From Pseudomonadota bacterium (GTDB lineage Bacteria; Pseudomonadota; Gammaproteobacteria; Burkholderiales; Burkholderiaceae), in the NCBI GenBank assembly GCA_021778935.1, contig JAJYBQ010000145.1, positions 1 to 6,392 on the forward strand: 6,392 nt of DNA, read 5' to 3'. A program made the translations under genes and the position numbers. A model generated the notes under the pieces. The model made no database searches, was not told the origin of the DNA, and saw only the letters and a program-made list of their open reading frames with translations. This document shows, in pieces, positions 1 through 5,257 of this stretch (within the stretch, counting starts at the first letter, position 1; every line of letters begins with the position of its first letter).

Positions 1-198
1 GGACGGCGATGCCTTCTTGATTTCCGCGATCACGCCGGCACCCCCGGCGGCGACGCGGTGTTCGATCGCACCGGCGAAATCGCGCACGTCGCGCCGCCCC
101 TCGGCGCGGTCGCGCAACGCGGACAATGGTTCGGCCGCGCGCGCCGTCGCAATTTCTTCCGCCTTCACGGCAAGGATTTTTTGCAGGATGTCGGACAT
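1..198 (-). CDS. trpC: Indole-3-glycerol phosphate synthase, N-terminal part (cut by window edge)
   Basis: TrpC converts carboxyphenylamino-deoxyribulose 5-phosphate to indole-3-glycerol phosphate in tryptophan synthesis, in the cytosol. Only the first 66 codons are in the window; the family is usually about 260-270 residues. The visible part begins [16 protein letters not shown], which is the typical amphipathic N-terminal helix, and ends in the conserved AEIKKASPS segment at about residues 58-66. That segment carries the first active-site lysine of the (beta/alpha)8 barrel. The ATG start is supported by a GGGGG Shine-Dalgarno nine bases upstream. It follows trpD after a 51-base gap holding a palindromic repeat, so it is probably co-transcribed with trpG and trpD. 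The segment is short, but the order trpG-trpD-trpC makes the assignment firm. Confidence 0.93.
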   Translation of the reverse strand, partial: MSDILQKILAVKAEEIATARAAEPLSALRDRAEGRRDVRDFAGAIEHRVAAGGAGVIAEIKKASPS

Positions 199-207
199 AT
201 CGCTTTT

Positions 208-245
208 CCCCCTGTCCCGCTTGCGGGAGCGGGGGAGTGAGGGTG
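208..245. repeat. Palindromic intergenic repeat between trpD and trpC, overlapping the trpC ribosome-binding site
   Basis: The plus strand reads CCCCC-TG-TCCCG-CTTG-CGGGA-GC-GGGGG at 208-235, followed by GTGAGGGTG. This is two perfect 5-bp stems separated by a 2x2 internal loop, with a four-base loop. The core TCCCGCTTGCGGGA followed by GTGAGGG resembles a REP-like element scattered through many proteobacterial genomes; I recognise it from memory and have not searched for it. On the transcribed (minus) strand, the 3' arm GGGGG is also the best Shine-Dalgarno for trpC. There is no U-run on either side, so it is not an intrinsic terminator. Confidence 0.7.
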
Positions 246-249
246 GTTG

Positions 250-1284
250 CTAGGAGTTTGCGAATTCCTGCGTCACGGCAACGAACTCATCGAGCTTTCT
301 GCGCGCCGCCCCGCTCGCCGTCGCGGCGCGCGCCATGGCGATTCCGTCAGCGATCGAGGTCACGGTGTCGGAGGCATAGAGCGCCAGGCCGGCGTTGAGG
401 GCGACGATGTCCGCCGCGGGGCCCGGGACACCGTCGATCGCGGCGAGCAGCATCGCGCGCGATTCTTCCGGGTCCGCGACGCGCAGCCGGCGGCTCGACG
501 TCATCGGGATGCCGAAATCCTCCGGGTGGATGTCGTATTCGCGTATTTCCCCGTCCTGGAGTTCCCCGACCATCGTCGCTGCGCCCAGGGATCCCTCGTC
601 CATGCCGTCCCGGCCATGCACGACCAGCACATGGCGGCTCCCCAGACGTTGCAGGACGCGGACCTGGATTCCCACCAGGTCGGGGTGGAACACGCCCATC
701 ACCTGGTTTTCGGCTCCGGCGGGATTGGTGAGCGGCCCCAGGATATTGAAGATCGTGCGCACGCCCAGCTCCTTGCGCACCGGCGCCGCATGGCGCATCG
801 CGGCATGGTGACCGGGGGCGAACATGAATCCGATGCCGGTGCGGTCCAGGCATGCCGCCACCTGGTCCGGCGCGAGGGTGATCCGGGCGCCCAGCGATTC
901 GAGCACGTCGGCGCTGCCCGAACGCGAGGAAACGCTGCGGTTGCCATGCTTGGCGACGCGCGCACCGGCCGCCGCGGCGACGAACATCGCGGCGGTGGAA
1001 ATATTGAAGGTGTGCGCGCCGTCGCCGCCGGTGCCCACGATGTCGACGAGACGGGTGCGGTCGACGACCGGAACCGGGGTTGCGAACTCCCGCATGATCT
1101 GGGCCGCCGCGGCGATCTCCCCGACGGTTTCCTTCTTCACGCGCAGGCCGACGAGCAGGGCCGCGATCTGCACCGGCGTGAGTTCGCCGCGCATCAATCG
1201 CCGCCACAGCGACAGCATCTCGTCGTGGAAGATTTCCCGGTGGTCGATGCAGCGGGCGATCGCTTCGCTGGGTGTGATGGACAC
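250..1284 (-). CDS. trpD: Anthranilate phosphoribosyltransferase
   Basis: TrpD transfers the phosphoribosyl group of PRPP to anthranilate, the second step of tryptophan synthesis, acting as a cytosolic dimer. From the GTG start chosen here the protein has 344 residues, normal for the family. Visible motifs are the PRPP-binding GTGGD loop at about 84-88, the [15 protein letters not shown] segment at about 112-126, the NILGPLTNP segment at about 180-188 and the DGMDE acidic site at about 226-230. The frame is open up to a TTG at 1300-1302 whose last two bases overlap the trpG stop. The GTG at 1282-1284 fits better, because it gives the usual N-terminus MSITPSEAI and has a GGGAAGG Shine-Dalgarno six bases upstream. 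It lies 14 bases after trpG, so translation is probably coupled. Confidence 0.96.
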   Translation of the reverse strand: MSITPSEAIARCIDHREIFHDEMLSLWRRLMRGELTPVQIAALLVGLRVKKETVGEIAAAAQIMREFATPVPVVDRTRLVDIVGTGGDGAHTFNISTAAMFVAAAAGARVAKHGNRSVSSRSGSADVLESLGARITLAPDQVAACLDRTGIGFMFAPGHHAAMRHAAPVRKELGVRTIFNILGPLTNPAGAENQVMGVFHPDLVGIQVRVLQRLGSRHVLVVHGRDGMDEGSLGAATMVGELQDGEIREYDIHPEDFGIPMTSSRRLRVADPEESRAMLLAAIDGVPGPAADIVALNAGLALYASDTVTSIADGIAMARAATASGAARRKLDEFVAVTQEFANS

Positions 1285-1290
1285 GGTGCG

Positions 1291-1297
1291 CCTTCCC
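1291..1297 (-). promoter_or_regulatory. Ribosome-binding site that decides the trpD start
   Basis: On the minus strand GGGAAGG is followed by a six-base spacer and GTG (1282-1284). It lies just after the trpG stop (1299-1301). The upstream in-frame TTG at 1300-1302 would put this motif inside the trpD coding sequence. The GTG is therefore preferred. Confidence 0.65.
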
Positions 1298-1298
1298 G

Positions 1299-1865
1299 TC
1301 AATGCTGGGTCAGGAAATTGCGCAGCATTTCATGCCCATGTTCCGTTGCGATCGACTCGGGGTGAAACTGCACGCCTTCGACCGCCAGCGTCTTATGCCG
1401 CAGCCCCATGATCTCGCCGTCGGCCGTCCAGGCGGTGATTTCCAGGCACTCCGGCAGGCTCTCCCGCTGCACCGCGAGGGAGTGATACCGGGTGGCAATG
1501 AGATGCTGCGGCAGTCCGGCAAAGACGCCGCCGTCGATGTGGTCGATGGGCGAGGTCTTGCCGTGCATGAGTTCCTTCGCGCGCACCACCTTGCCGCCGT
1601 AGGCCTGGCCGATCGCCTGGTGCCCGAGGCAGACGCCGAGCAGCGGAATGCGTCCGCCGAACCGCTCGATCACCCCCAGCGTGACCCCTGCTTCGTTGGG
1701 CGTGCAGGGGCCGGGAGAGAGGCAGATGCGATCGGGAGCGAGCGCCTCGATCTGGTCGAGCGAGATTTCGTCGTTGCGATATACGCGCACGTCTTCGCCC
1801 AGCTCCCCAAAGTACTGTACGAGGTTGTAGGTGAAGCTGTCGTAGTTGTCGATCATCAGCAGCAT
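1299..1865 (-). CDS. trpG: Anthranilate synthase component II (glutamine amidotransferase, TrpG/PabA)
   Basis: This class I glutamine amidotransferase subunit releases ammonia from glutamine for anthranilate synthase and, in many bacteria, also for aminodeoxychorismate synthase. The 188-residue length is typical. It starts [19 protein letters not shown], as TrpG/PabA proteins do. Visible motifs are PGPCTP at 51-56, the nucleophile elbow GVCLGHQ with Cys79, HGKTS at 101-105, and QFHPES with catalytic His168 and Glu170. The ATG has an AAGGAA Shine-Dalgarno about seven bases upstream. It heads the visible trp genes and the next gene, trpD, starts 14 bases after its stop. trpE, commonly next to trpG, is not present; mscL lies upstream across a 179-base gap. 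TrpG and PabA cannot be separated by sequence alone, but linkage to trpD and trpC favours trpG. Confidence 0.95.
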   Translation of the reverse strand: MLLMIDNYDSFTYNLVQYFGELGEDVRVYRNDEISLDQIEALAPDRICLSPGPCTPNEAGVTLGVIERFGGRIPLLGVCLGHQAIGQAYGGKVVRAKELMHGKTSPIDHIDGGVFAGLPQHLIATRYHSLAVQRESLPECLEITAWTADGEIMGLRHKTLAVEGVQFHPESIATEHGHEMLRNFLTQH

Positions 1866-1950
1866 GCGGAATTCCTTGGCGAGCCCGTACTCAGGCGGAA
1901 TTTCGGCCCGCGCACGATCCGGACGTGGCCACGGACGGGGGGACCGCGCG

Positions 1951-1993
1951 GGCCGGATGCCGGCCGGCGCCGAACCTCCCCGGGCCTAGCCCG
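1951..1993 (-). other. Two GC-rich hairpins in the trpG upstream region
   Basis: The 179-base gap between mscL and trpG contains two perfect inverted repeats: GGCCGG-ATG-CCGGCC at 1951-1965 and CGGGC-CTA-GCCCG at 1981-1993. On the minus strand the second can be extended by two G-U pairs. Neither is followed by a U-run, so they do not look like intrinsic terminators. No leader peptide with tandem Trp codons is visible on the minus strand here, so classical trp attenuation is not supported. They may shape the trpG 5' leader or simply reflect the base composition. Confidence 0.3.
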
Positions 1994-2044
1994 AACTCGC
2001 TAGTGTAGTGCTTTGTAATCGTCGGCGCGAAAGGGCGGGATCCG

Positions 2045-2458
2045 TCAGTCGCCGCGTTTGGACAGGAGATCGCGGATCTCTTCCAGCAGCACCTCGCCGC
2101 GCGGCGGCGGCGGGGGTTCGGCGGGCGCCGCCTCGGGAGCCGGAGCCGGTCGCTTGAGCTTGTTGATGGTGCGCACCGCCAGGAAGATCGCCAGCGCGAT
2201 GATCAGAAAGTCGAGGATCGTCTGTATGAAGTCGCCGTATTTCAGCAGCACCGGCGCTCCCTTGGGGTCGGTGCCGATGCGCAGCGCAAAGTCGGCGAAG
2301 TTCACGCCTCCCGTCAGCACGCCGACCACTGGCATGATCAGGTCACCCACCAGCGACGAGACGATTTTCCCGAATGCGCCGCCGACCACGACCCCGACCG
2401 CGAGGTCGATGACGTTGCCCCGCATGGCGAATTCCTTGAACTCCGATGCGATGCTCAT
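2045..2458 (-). CDS. mscL: Large-conductance mechanosensitive channel MscL
   Basis: MscL is a homopentameric inner-membrane channel that opens under membrane tension and releases solutes on hypo-osmotic shock. The 137-residue product matches the usual length of about 136. The N-terminal amphipathic helix [20 protein letters not shown] leads into the first membrane helix (about 17-45, with the gate-lining [18 protein letters not shown]). A periplasmic loop follows, then a second helix (about 75-100) ending in [11 protein letters not shown] proline/alanine-rich linker (about 104-119) precedes the C-terminal bundle helix [12 protein letters not shown]. The frame is open further upstream, but the ATG chosen gives the family N-terminus and has a GAGGGGAA Shine-Dalgarno. 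It has its own promoter candidate after the dsrEFH terminator, so it is probably a separate unit from the sulfur genes. Confidence 0.97.
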   Translation of the reverse strand: MSIASEFKEFAMRGNVIDLAVGVVVGGAFGKIVSSLVGDLIMPVVGVLTGGVNFADFALRIGTDPKGAPVLLKYGDFIQTILDFLIIALAIFLAVRTINKLKRPAPAPEAAPAEPPPPPRGEVLLEEIRDLLSKRGD

Positions 2459-2490
2459 GCTTCCCCTCGCAGATTTCGATCCCCGAGGAA

Positions 2491-2518
2491 ACTGTACCTG
2501 ATTTGCCGGCCTGCGCAA
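2491..2518 (-). promoter_or_regulatory. Candidate sigma-70 promoter of mscL
   Basis: The minus strand reads TTGCGC, a 16-base spacer, then TACAGT. This is a 3/6 match to the -35 and a 4/6 match to the -10 consensus. It lies immediately downstream of the intrinsic terminator at 2528-2560 and about 33 bases upstream of the mscL ATG, where a promoter is expected. The spacer is one base short of the optimum. Confidence 0.45.
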
Positions 2519-2527
2519 CCGCGATGG

Positions 2528-2560
2528 AAAAAAGGCCGGAGCCGCGGTTGCGGCCCGGCC
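2528..2560 (-). terminator. Strong intrinsic terminator after dsrEFH
   Basis: Read on the minus strand, GGCCGG-GCCGC pairs with GCGGC-T-CCGGCC around an AACC loop, an 11-bp GC stem with a single bulged T, followed directly by TTTTTT. This is a textbook rho-independent terminator. It lies about 125 bases past the dsrH stop and just before the mscL promoter candidate, so it separates the sulfur genes from mscL. Confidence 0.88.
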
Positions 2561-2683
2561 GGGAACTCCCCGGGCCGGGAACGATCGCCGACGGGGAGAG
2601 ACACGCGCAAAACCTCGGACGTCGCCGCCTCGCGCGACGCGTTTCCGGAGATTCCATGCACGGAAGCAATGCCCTGCACCCAG

Positions 2684-2983
2684 TCAGAGCCAGGACTGGA
2701 CGGTGTGGTTCTCCGTGACGAGGTCGACGAACCCGCCGTAATCGACGACGCGAACCCCGTCGGCGGTGCGGTCACGCAGCCCCCGCGCATCGAGATCCGG
2801 GCCGAGGGCGTGGACCGTCACCCGGTTTTCGAGTCCCGCCAGACGATCGGCGATGGCCGTGCCTTTCGTCGCGGCGATGACGCCGTCCTCGATCAGGAGG
2901 ATCGCAGATCCGGGCTGCGCCATGCGCAGGCAGGTCTCCAGGCTGTTTCGTTCGAACGGCGAGCGATTGACGATGTGAAGCAT
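2684..2983 (-). CDS. dsrH: Sulfur-relay protein DsrH (TusB-like)
   Basis: DsrH/TusB is the smallest subunit of the cytosolic DsrEFH (TusBCD) alpha2beta2gamma2 hexamer that relays persulfide sulfur. The 99-residue product begins MLHIVNRSPFERNSLETCLR, the characteristic DsrH start. Cys18 lies at the position of the conserved DsrH/TusB cysteine. ILLIEDGVIAA at about 28-38 and the C-terminal HTVQSWL are also typical. It is the third gene of dsrE-dsrF-dsrH, the same order as tusDCB. It begins 16 bases after dsrF with an AAGGAA Shine-Dalgarno seven to eight bases before the ATG. An intrinsic terminator follows at 2528-2560. Gene content cannot fully separate sulfur-oxidation DsrH from tRNA-thiolation TusB; the neighbouring tusA and dsrE2 favour the former. 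Confidence 0.92.
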   Translation of the reverse strand: MLHIVNRSPFERNSLETCLRMAQPGSAILLIEDGVIAATKGTAIADRLAGLENRVTVHALGPDLDARGLRDRTADGVRVVDYGGFVDLVTENHTVQSWL

Positions 2984-2999
2984 GTCGGTTTCCTTGGGG

Positions 3000-3365
3000 T
3001 CAGAAGCTCAGGACGACGTCCTGCTGGGCCATCATTGCGCCGATCCGGGCCCCATCCAGGACTTCGACCGGGACGATCAGGTCGTCGGCGGTCAGCCCGC
3101 GTGCCCGCAGGGATTCGGCTTCGACATACAGTTTGGTGATGTCGTAGTCCTCGAGAGCCCGGAAGGTGTTCGAAAAATTCTTCAGTTCGATTCCGCCGGT
3201 CTGCTGCCCTTGGACGAGGGTGTACACGCCGTCGTCGGCGAAGACGAGGCTGACGTCCTGATCGAACGTCGCCGTGATCAGGACGACTTCCAGGGCTTCG
3301 AGAGCATAGATGGTCCCGTGCGGCGCCTTGCGGTTCACCAGCATGAATTTCTTGGGTGCGCTCAT
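3000..3365 (-). CDS. dsrF: Sulfur-relay protein DsrF (TusC-like)
   Basis: DsrF/TusC is the structural middle subunit of the DsrEFH (TusBCD) hexamer in the cytosol. The 121-residue product has the family N-terminus KKFMLVNRKAPHGTIYALEALEVVL, followed by the FADDGVYTLVQGQ segment at about 42-54, the KNFSNTFRALEDYDI region at about 62-76 and the C-terminal end VVLSF. It has no cysteine anywhere, consistent with a scaffold role rather than sulfur carriage. Its length is close to that of E. coli TusC (119). It starts 15 bases after dsrE with an AAGGAG Shine-Dalgarno seven bases upstream of the ATG, and dsrH follows 16 bases after its stop. The three genes therefore form a tight operon. Confidence 0.93.
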   Translation of the reverse strand: MSAPKKFMLVNRKAPHGTIYALEALEVVLITATFDQDVSLVFADDGVYTLVQGQQTGGIELKNFSNTFRALEDYDITKLYVEAESLRARGLTADDLIVPVEVLDGARIGAMMAQQDVVLSF

Positions 3366-3380
3366 CGCGGTCTCCTTTGT

Positions 3381-3740
3381 TCAGTCGCCGAACACGACGA
3401 GACGGTCGGATTTCATGCCCGACTCCACCAGTTGCCCCAGGCCCGAGATGCGGAATCCCGGTGCCAGGATGTCGGCCTTGATGCCGCGGCGCAGCGCAGC
3501 GGCCACGCACACGACGAGATCGATCTTGTGCTCTTCGGCGAGTTTCGTCCAGCGGGTCGCGACGTTGCGCTCGTCCTGCGGCGGTTCGGTAAGCCGGTTC
3601 GCCGCGTTCACGCCGTCGTGGTAGAAGAACACGCGTTGGATGGTGTGTCCTTTCGCCAGCGCCGCCTTGGCGAACTGATAGGCGCTGTCGTTGGCCTGGT
3701 AGGTATACGGGCCGGCGTTGATGAGGATGCCGATCTGCAT
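3381..3740 (-). CDS. dsrE: Sulfurtransferase subunit DsrE (TusD-like)
   Basis: DsrE/TusD is the catalytic subunit of the DsrEFH (TusBCD) hexamer. It takes persulfide sulfur, commonly from TusA, and passes it to DsrC/TusE. The 119-residue product begins MQIGILINAGPYTYQANDSAYQFA and carries RVFFYHDGVNAANRL at about 36-50. Cys78 in VVCVAAALRRGI matches the numbering and context of the active-site cysteine of characterised DsrE/TusD. It is the first gene of dsrEFH. The ATG is the family start, but no good Shine-Dalgarno precedes it, unlike its two downstream partners. Only 30 bases separate it from the T-tract of the terminator behind the porin gene, leaving little room for a promoter of its own. 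Confidence 0.95.
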   Translation of the reverse strand: MQIGILINAGPYTYQANDSAYQFAKAALAKGHTIQRVFFYHDGVNAANRLTEPPQDERNVATRWTKLAEEHKIDLVVCVAAALRRGIKADILAPGFRISGLGQLVESGMKSDRLVVFGD

Positions 3741-3770
3741 GGTAGGAATGCTCGCAATCGATGGTGGTGG

Positions 3771-3794
3771 AAAACCCGCCCCTCGCGGGGCGGG
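3771..3794 (-). terminator. Intrinsic terminator between the porin gene and dsrE
   Basis: On the minus strand CCCGCCCC pairs with GGGGCGGG around a GCGA tetraloop (GNRA type), an 8-bp perfect GC stem, followed by TTTTCC. It lies 18 bases past the porin stop codon and 30 bases before the dsrE ATG. The T-tract is short (four), so partial read-through into dsrEFH is plausible. On the plus strand there is no T-run after the stem. Confidence 0.82.
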
Positions 3795-3811
3795 GCTTGC
3801 TGCGGTGGAGC

Positions 3812-5137
3812 CTAGAATTTCTTCCCCCAGGCGATGCCGAACATCCGCTCGGAAAGCCGGATGGTGTCCACGGCTCCGGTATCGCCGCCGAATGCGGGAG
3901 ATGAGAACATCGAGGGGCCGCTCACCGCGTTTTGCGGCATGTAGGCCGCCATCAGGGTGATCTCGTTCGAATCATTGATGGTGTACGTCGCGCCGAGGGT
4001 GTAGGTGTCCTGCAATACCCCCGGCGCAAGGATGTTGAACGTCACGTTGCTGGCGGTAACGGGATTCTGGCTATGGTTGTACCCGGCCCGCAGCACCAGG
4101 TCGGCGCGCGCCTGGTACTCGACACCGAGCTTCCACACGTTGATGTCCTGCCAGCCGAATCCGGGACCGCCGTTGCTTCCCAGAAGGGCCGGGTTCGAAC
4201 TCTGGTTGCCGACCGCCGGTACGTTGGCGTACTGGATGCGCTCGTAGTCGACCGCAAGGGTCCAATCCCGCAGGGGGTGCAACTGCATTCCCGCGCCGAA
4301 GTTCGCGGGAATGTCGAAGGCCCCGCTATTGGCAAAGAGGCCCGAGTAGTTGTGGAAATTGGTCATGCTCATCCGCGAGGCATAGGTCGCACCGACCGCG
4401 AGCATCGGCGATACCTCCCACAGGTAACCGATCCGAACCCCGACGCCGAAGGAATAGTTGTACCCCATGTCGGTGAGCGCGTTGGCGTTCGAGCTGATGT
4501 TGGAAAACGCGCCCAATCCGTCGGCCTTGAACCGCTGCTCGGCGAGCAATGGGGAAATCCCGATACTCTGGTTCGACGCGAATCGCCAGGAGGCGGTCGG
4601 CGCGACGATGAGCTGCTCGAGATCGACGCCGAGGCTGCCGGTCCCGCAGAGTGCGTTGCCGGCATAGGGGTGGCCGGCAGGGGTCGCGCAGGTGAAGTTT
4701 CCCTGCGGATAGTTGGTGTTCATGCCGCCGTTGGCGTAGACCGTCACGCCGAACGAGAGGTCCGGCCGGTACATGTGGTTGAAGCCGAACTCCGGGAGAA
4801 AGAACACGTTGGAATTGCTGCCCACCGAGCCGTCCATCATCGGGGCATACTGCCCCCCCGACCGCGTCGCCGACCGGTCGGGGCCGAAGTAGCTCATGCC
4901 GATATCCATCCGGTTGCCCACCCAGACCATCTGCGCCGGGTTGTTCGCGCCACCGAAGGTGTCGTCGGTGCTGGCGATGCTTGCACCGCCCATGCCCATG
5001 GCCTTCATCCCATAGCCATGGGAAAAATAGCCGTCAGTCGCGCGCGCCGCGAACGGCGCAAGCAATGCGGCTGTGGCAAGCGCTGCAGCCGCCTGGCGCC
5101 GCATCCGCGCCACCATCCCAGTTTCCGTCTCGTACAT
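3812..5137 (-). CDS. FadL/OmpP1/TodX-type outer-membrane transport porin
   Basis: Members of this family are 14-stranded outer-membrane barrels that let hydrophobic molecules (long-chain fatty acids, aromatics) cross by lateral diffusion. The 441-residue product has a signal peptide: a positively charged start with RMRRQ, a hydrophobic core AAAALATAALLAPFA, and likely cleavage after ARA at about residue 33. The mature end has the family signature HGYGMKAMGMGGASIA (about 40-55) and the NPAQM turn (66-70). Alternating beta-strand patterns follow, and the chain ends in phenylalanine, as outer-membrane barrels do. The only mature-region cysteines are Cys150 and Cys164, which could form a disulfide. 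The first ATG has a GGGAG seven bases upstream; ATGs at codons 8 and 12 are alternatives. It lies between dsrE2 and dsrEFH, pointing to a sulfur-related substrate, but the substrate itself is unknown. Confidence 0.9.
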   Translation of the reverse strand: MYETETGMVARMRRQAAAALATAALLAPFAARATDGYFSHGYGMKAMGMGGASIASTDDTFGGANNPAQMVWVGNRMDIGMSYFGPDRSATRSGGQYAPMMDGSVGSNSNVFFLPEFGFNHMYRPDLSFGVTVYANGGMNTNYPQGNFTCATPAGHPYAGNALCGTGSLGVDLEQLIVAPTASWRFASNQSIGISPLLAEQRFKADGLGAFSNISSNANALTDMGYNYSFGVGVRIGYLWEVSPMLAVGATYASRMSMTNFHNYSGLFANSGAFDIPANFGAGMQLHPLRDWTLAVDYERIQYANVPAVGNQSSNPALLGSNGGPGFGWQDINVWKLGVEYQARADLVLRAGYNHSQNPVTASNVTFNILAPGVLQDTYTLGATYTINDSNEITLMAAYMPQNAVSGPSMFSSPAFGGDTGAVDTIRLSERMFGIAWGKKF

Positions 5138-5257
5138 CGTCCATCTCCCTGTTGCCCGGATCTATGCCCGGTATCGATTTTTGCCGGATCCCTCGTTGGC
5201 GAGGTCACCCCGAATTTCATCCGGCCCTCTAAAACAACAGCGACGCCTACATCCCCG
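5138..5257 (-). other. Gap between dsrE2 and the porin gene, with a small hairpin and a repeated motif
   Basis: This 120-base stretch holds a 5-bp hairpin, CCTCG-TTGG-CGAGG at 5191-5204, with no adjacent U-run. It also holds two near-identical copies of TTGCC(C)GGATC on the plus strand, at 5152-5162 and 5181-5190; the first abuts the porin Shine-Dalgarno. I see no convincing sigma-70 or sigma-54 promoter. The porin gene may be read from an upstream promoter, or the gap may hold a promoter too divergent to recognise. Confidence 0.3.

Noticed and set aside
208..235. The hairpin between trpD and trpC as an intrinsic terminator
   Set aside because: In the direction of transcription the stem is followed by AAAA, not a U-run, and trpC follows at once. 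The plus strand has no U-run after the stem either.
247..1365. A 372-codon open frame on the plus strand
   Set aside because: It is the antisense shadow of trpD, which has all family motifs. It has no motif of its own and crosses into the repeat and trpG.
1302..2003. A 233-codon open frame on the plus strand over trpG and its leader
   Set aside because: It is antisense to trpG; the extension over the non-coding gap is low-complexity Arg/Gly/Pro sequence.
1866..2044. A classical trp attenuator before trpG
   Set aside because: No short minus-strand leader frame with tandem Trp codons and no hairpin followed by a U-run was found.
2343..2669. A 108-codon minus-strand frame between dsrH and mscL
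   Set aside because: It runs through the intrinsic terminator and into mscL in another frame, and its Arg/Pro-rich product resembles nothing I know.
2455..2790. A 111-codon minus-strand frame overlapping the end of dsrH
   Set aside because: It overlaps dsrH out of frame and passes through the terminator hairpin; no family signature.
2982..3815. A 277-codon open frame on the plus strand over dsrF and dsrE
   Set aside because: It is antisense to two well-supported small genes and shows no domain.
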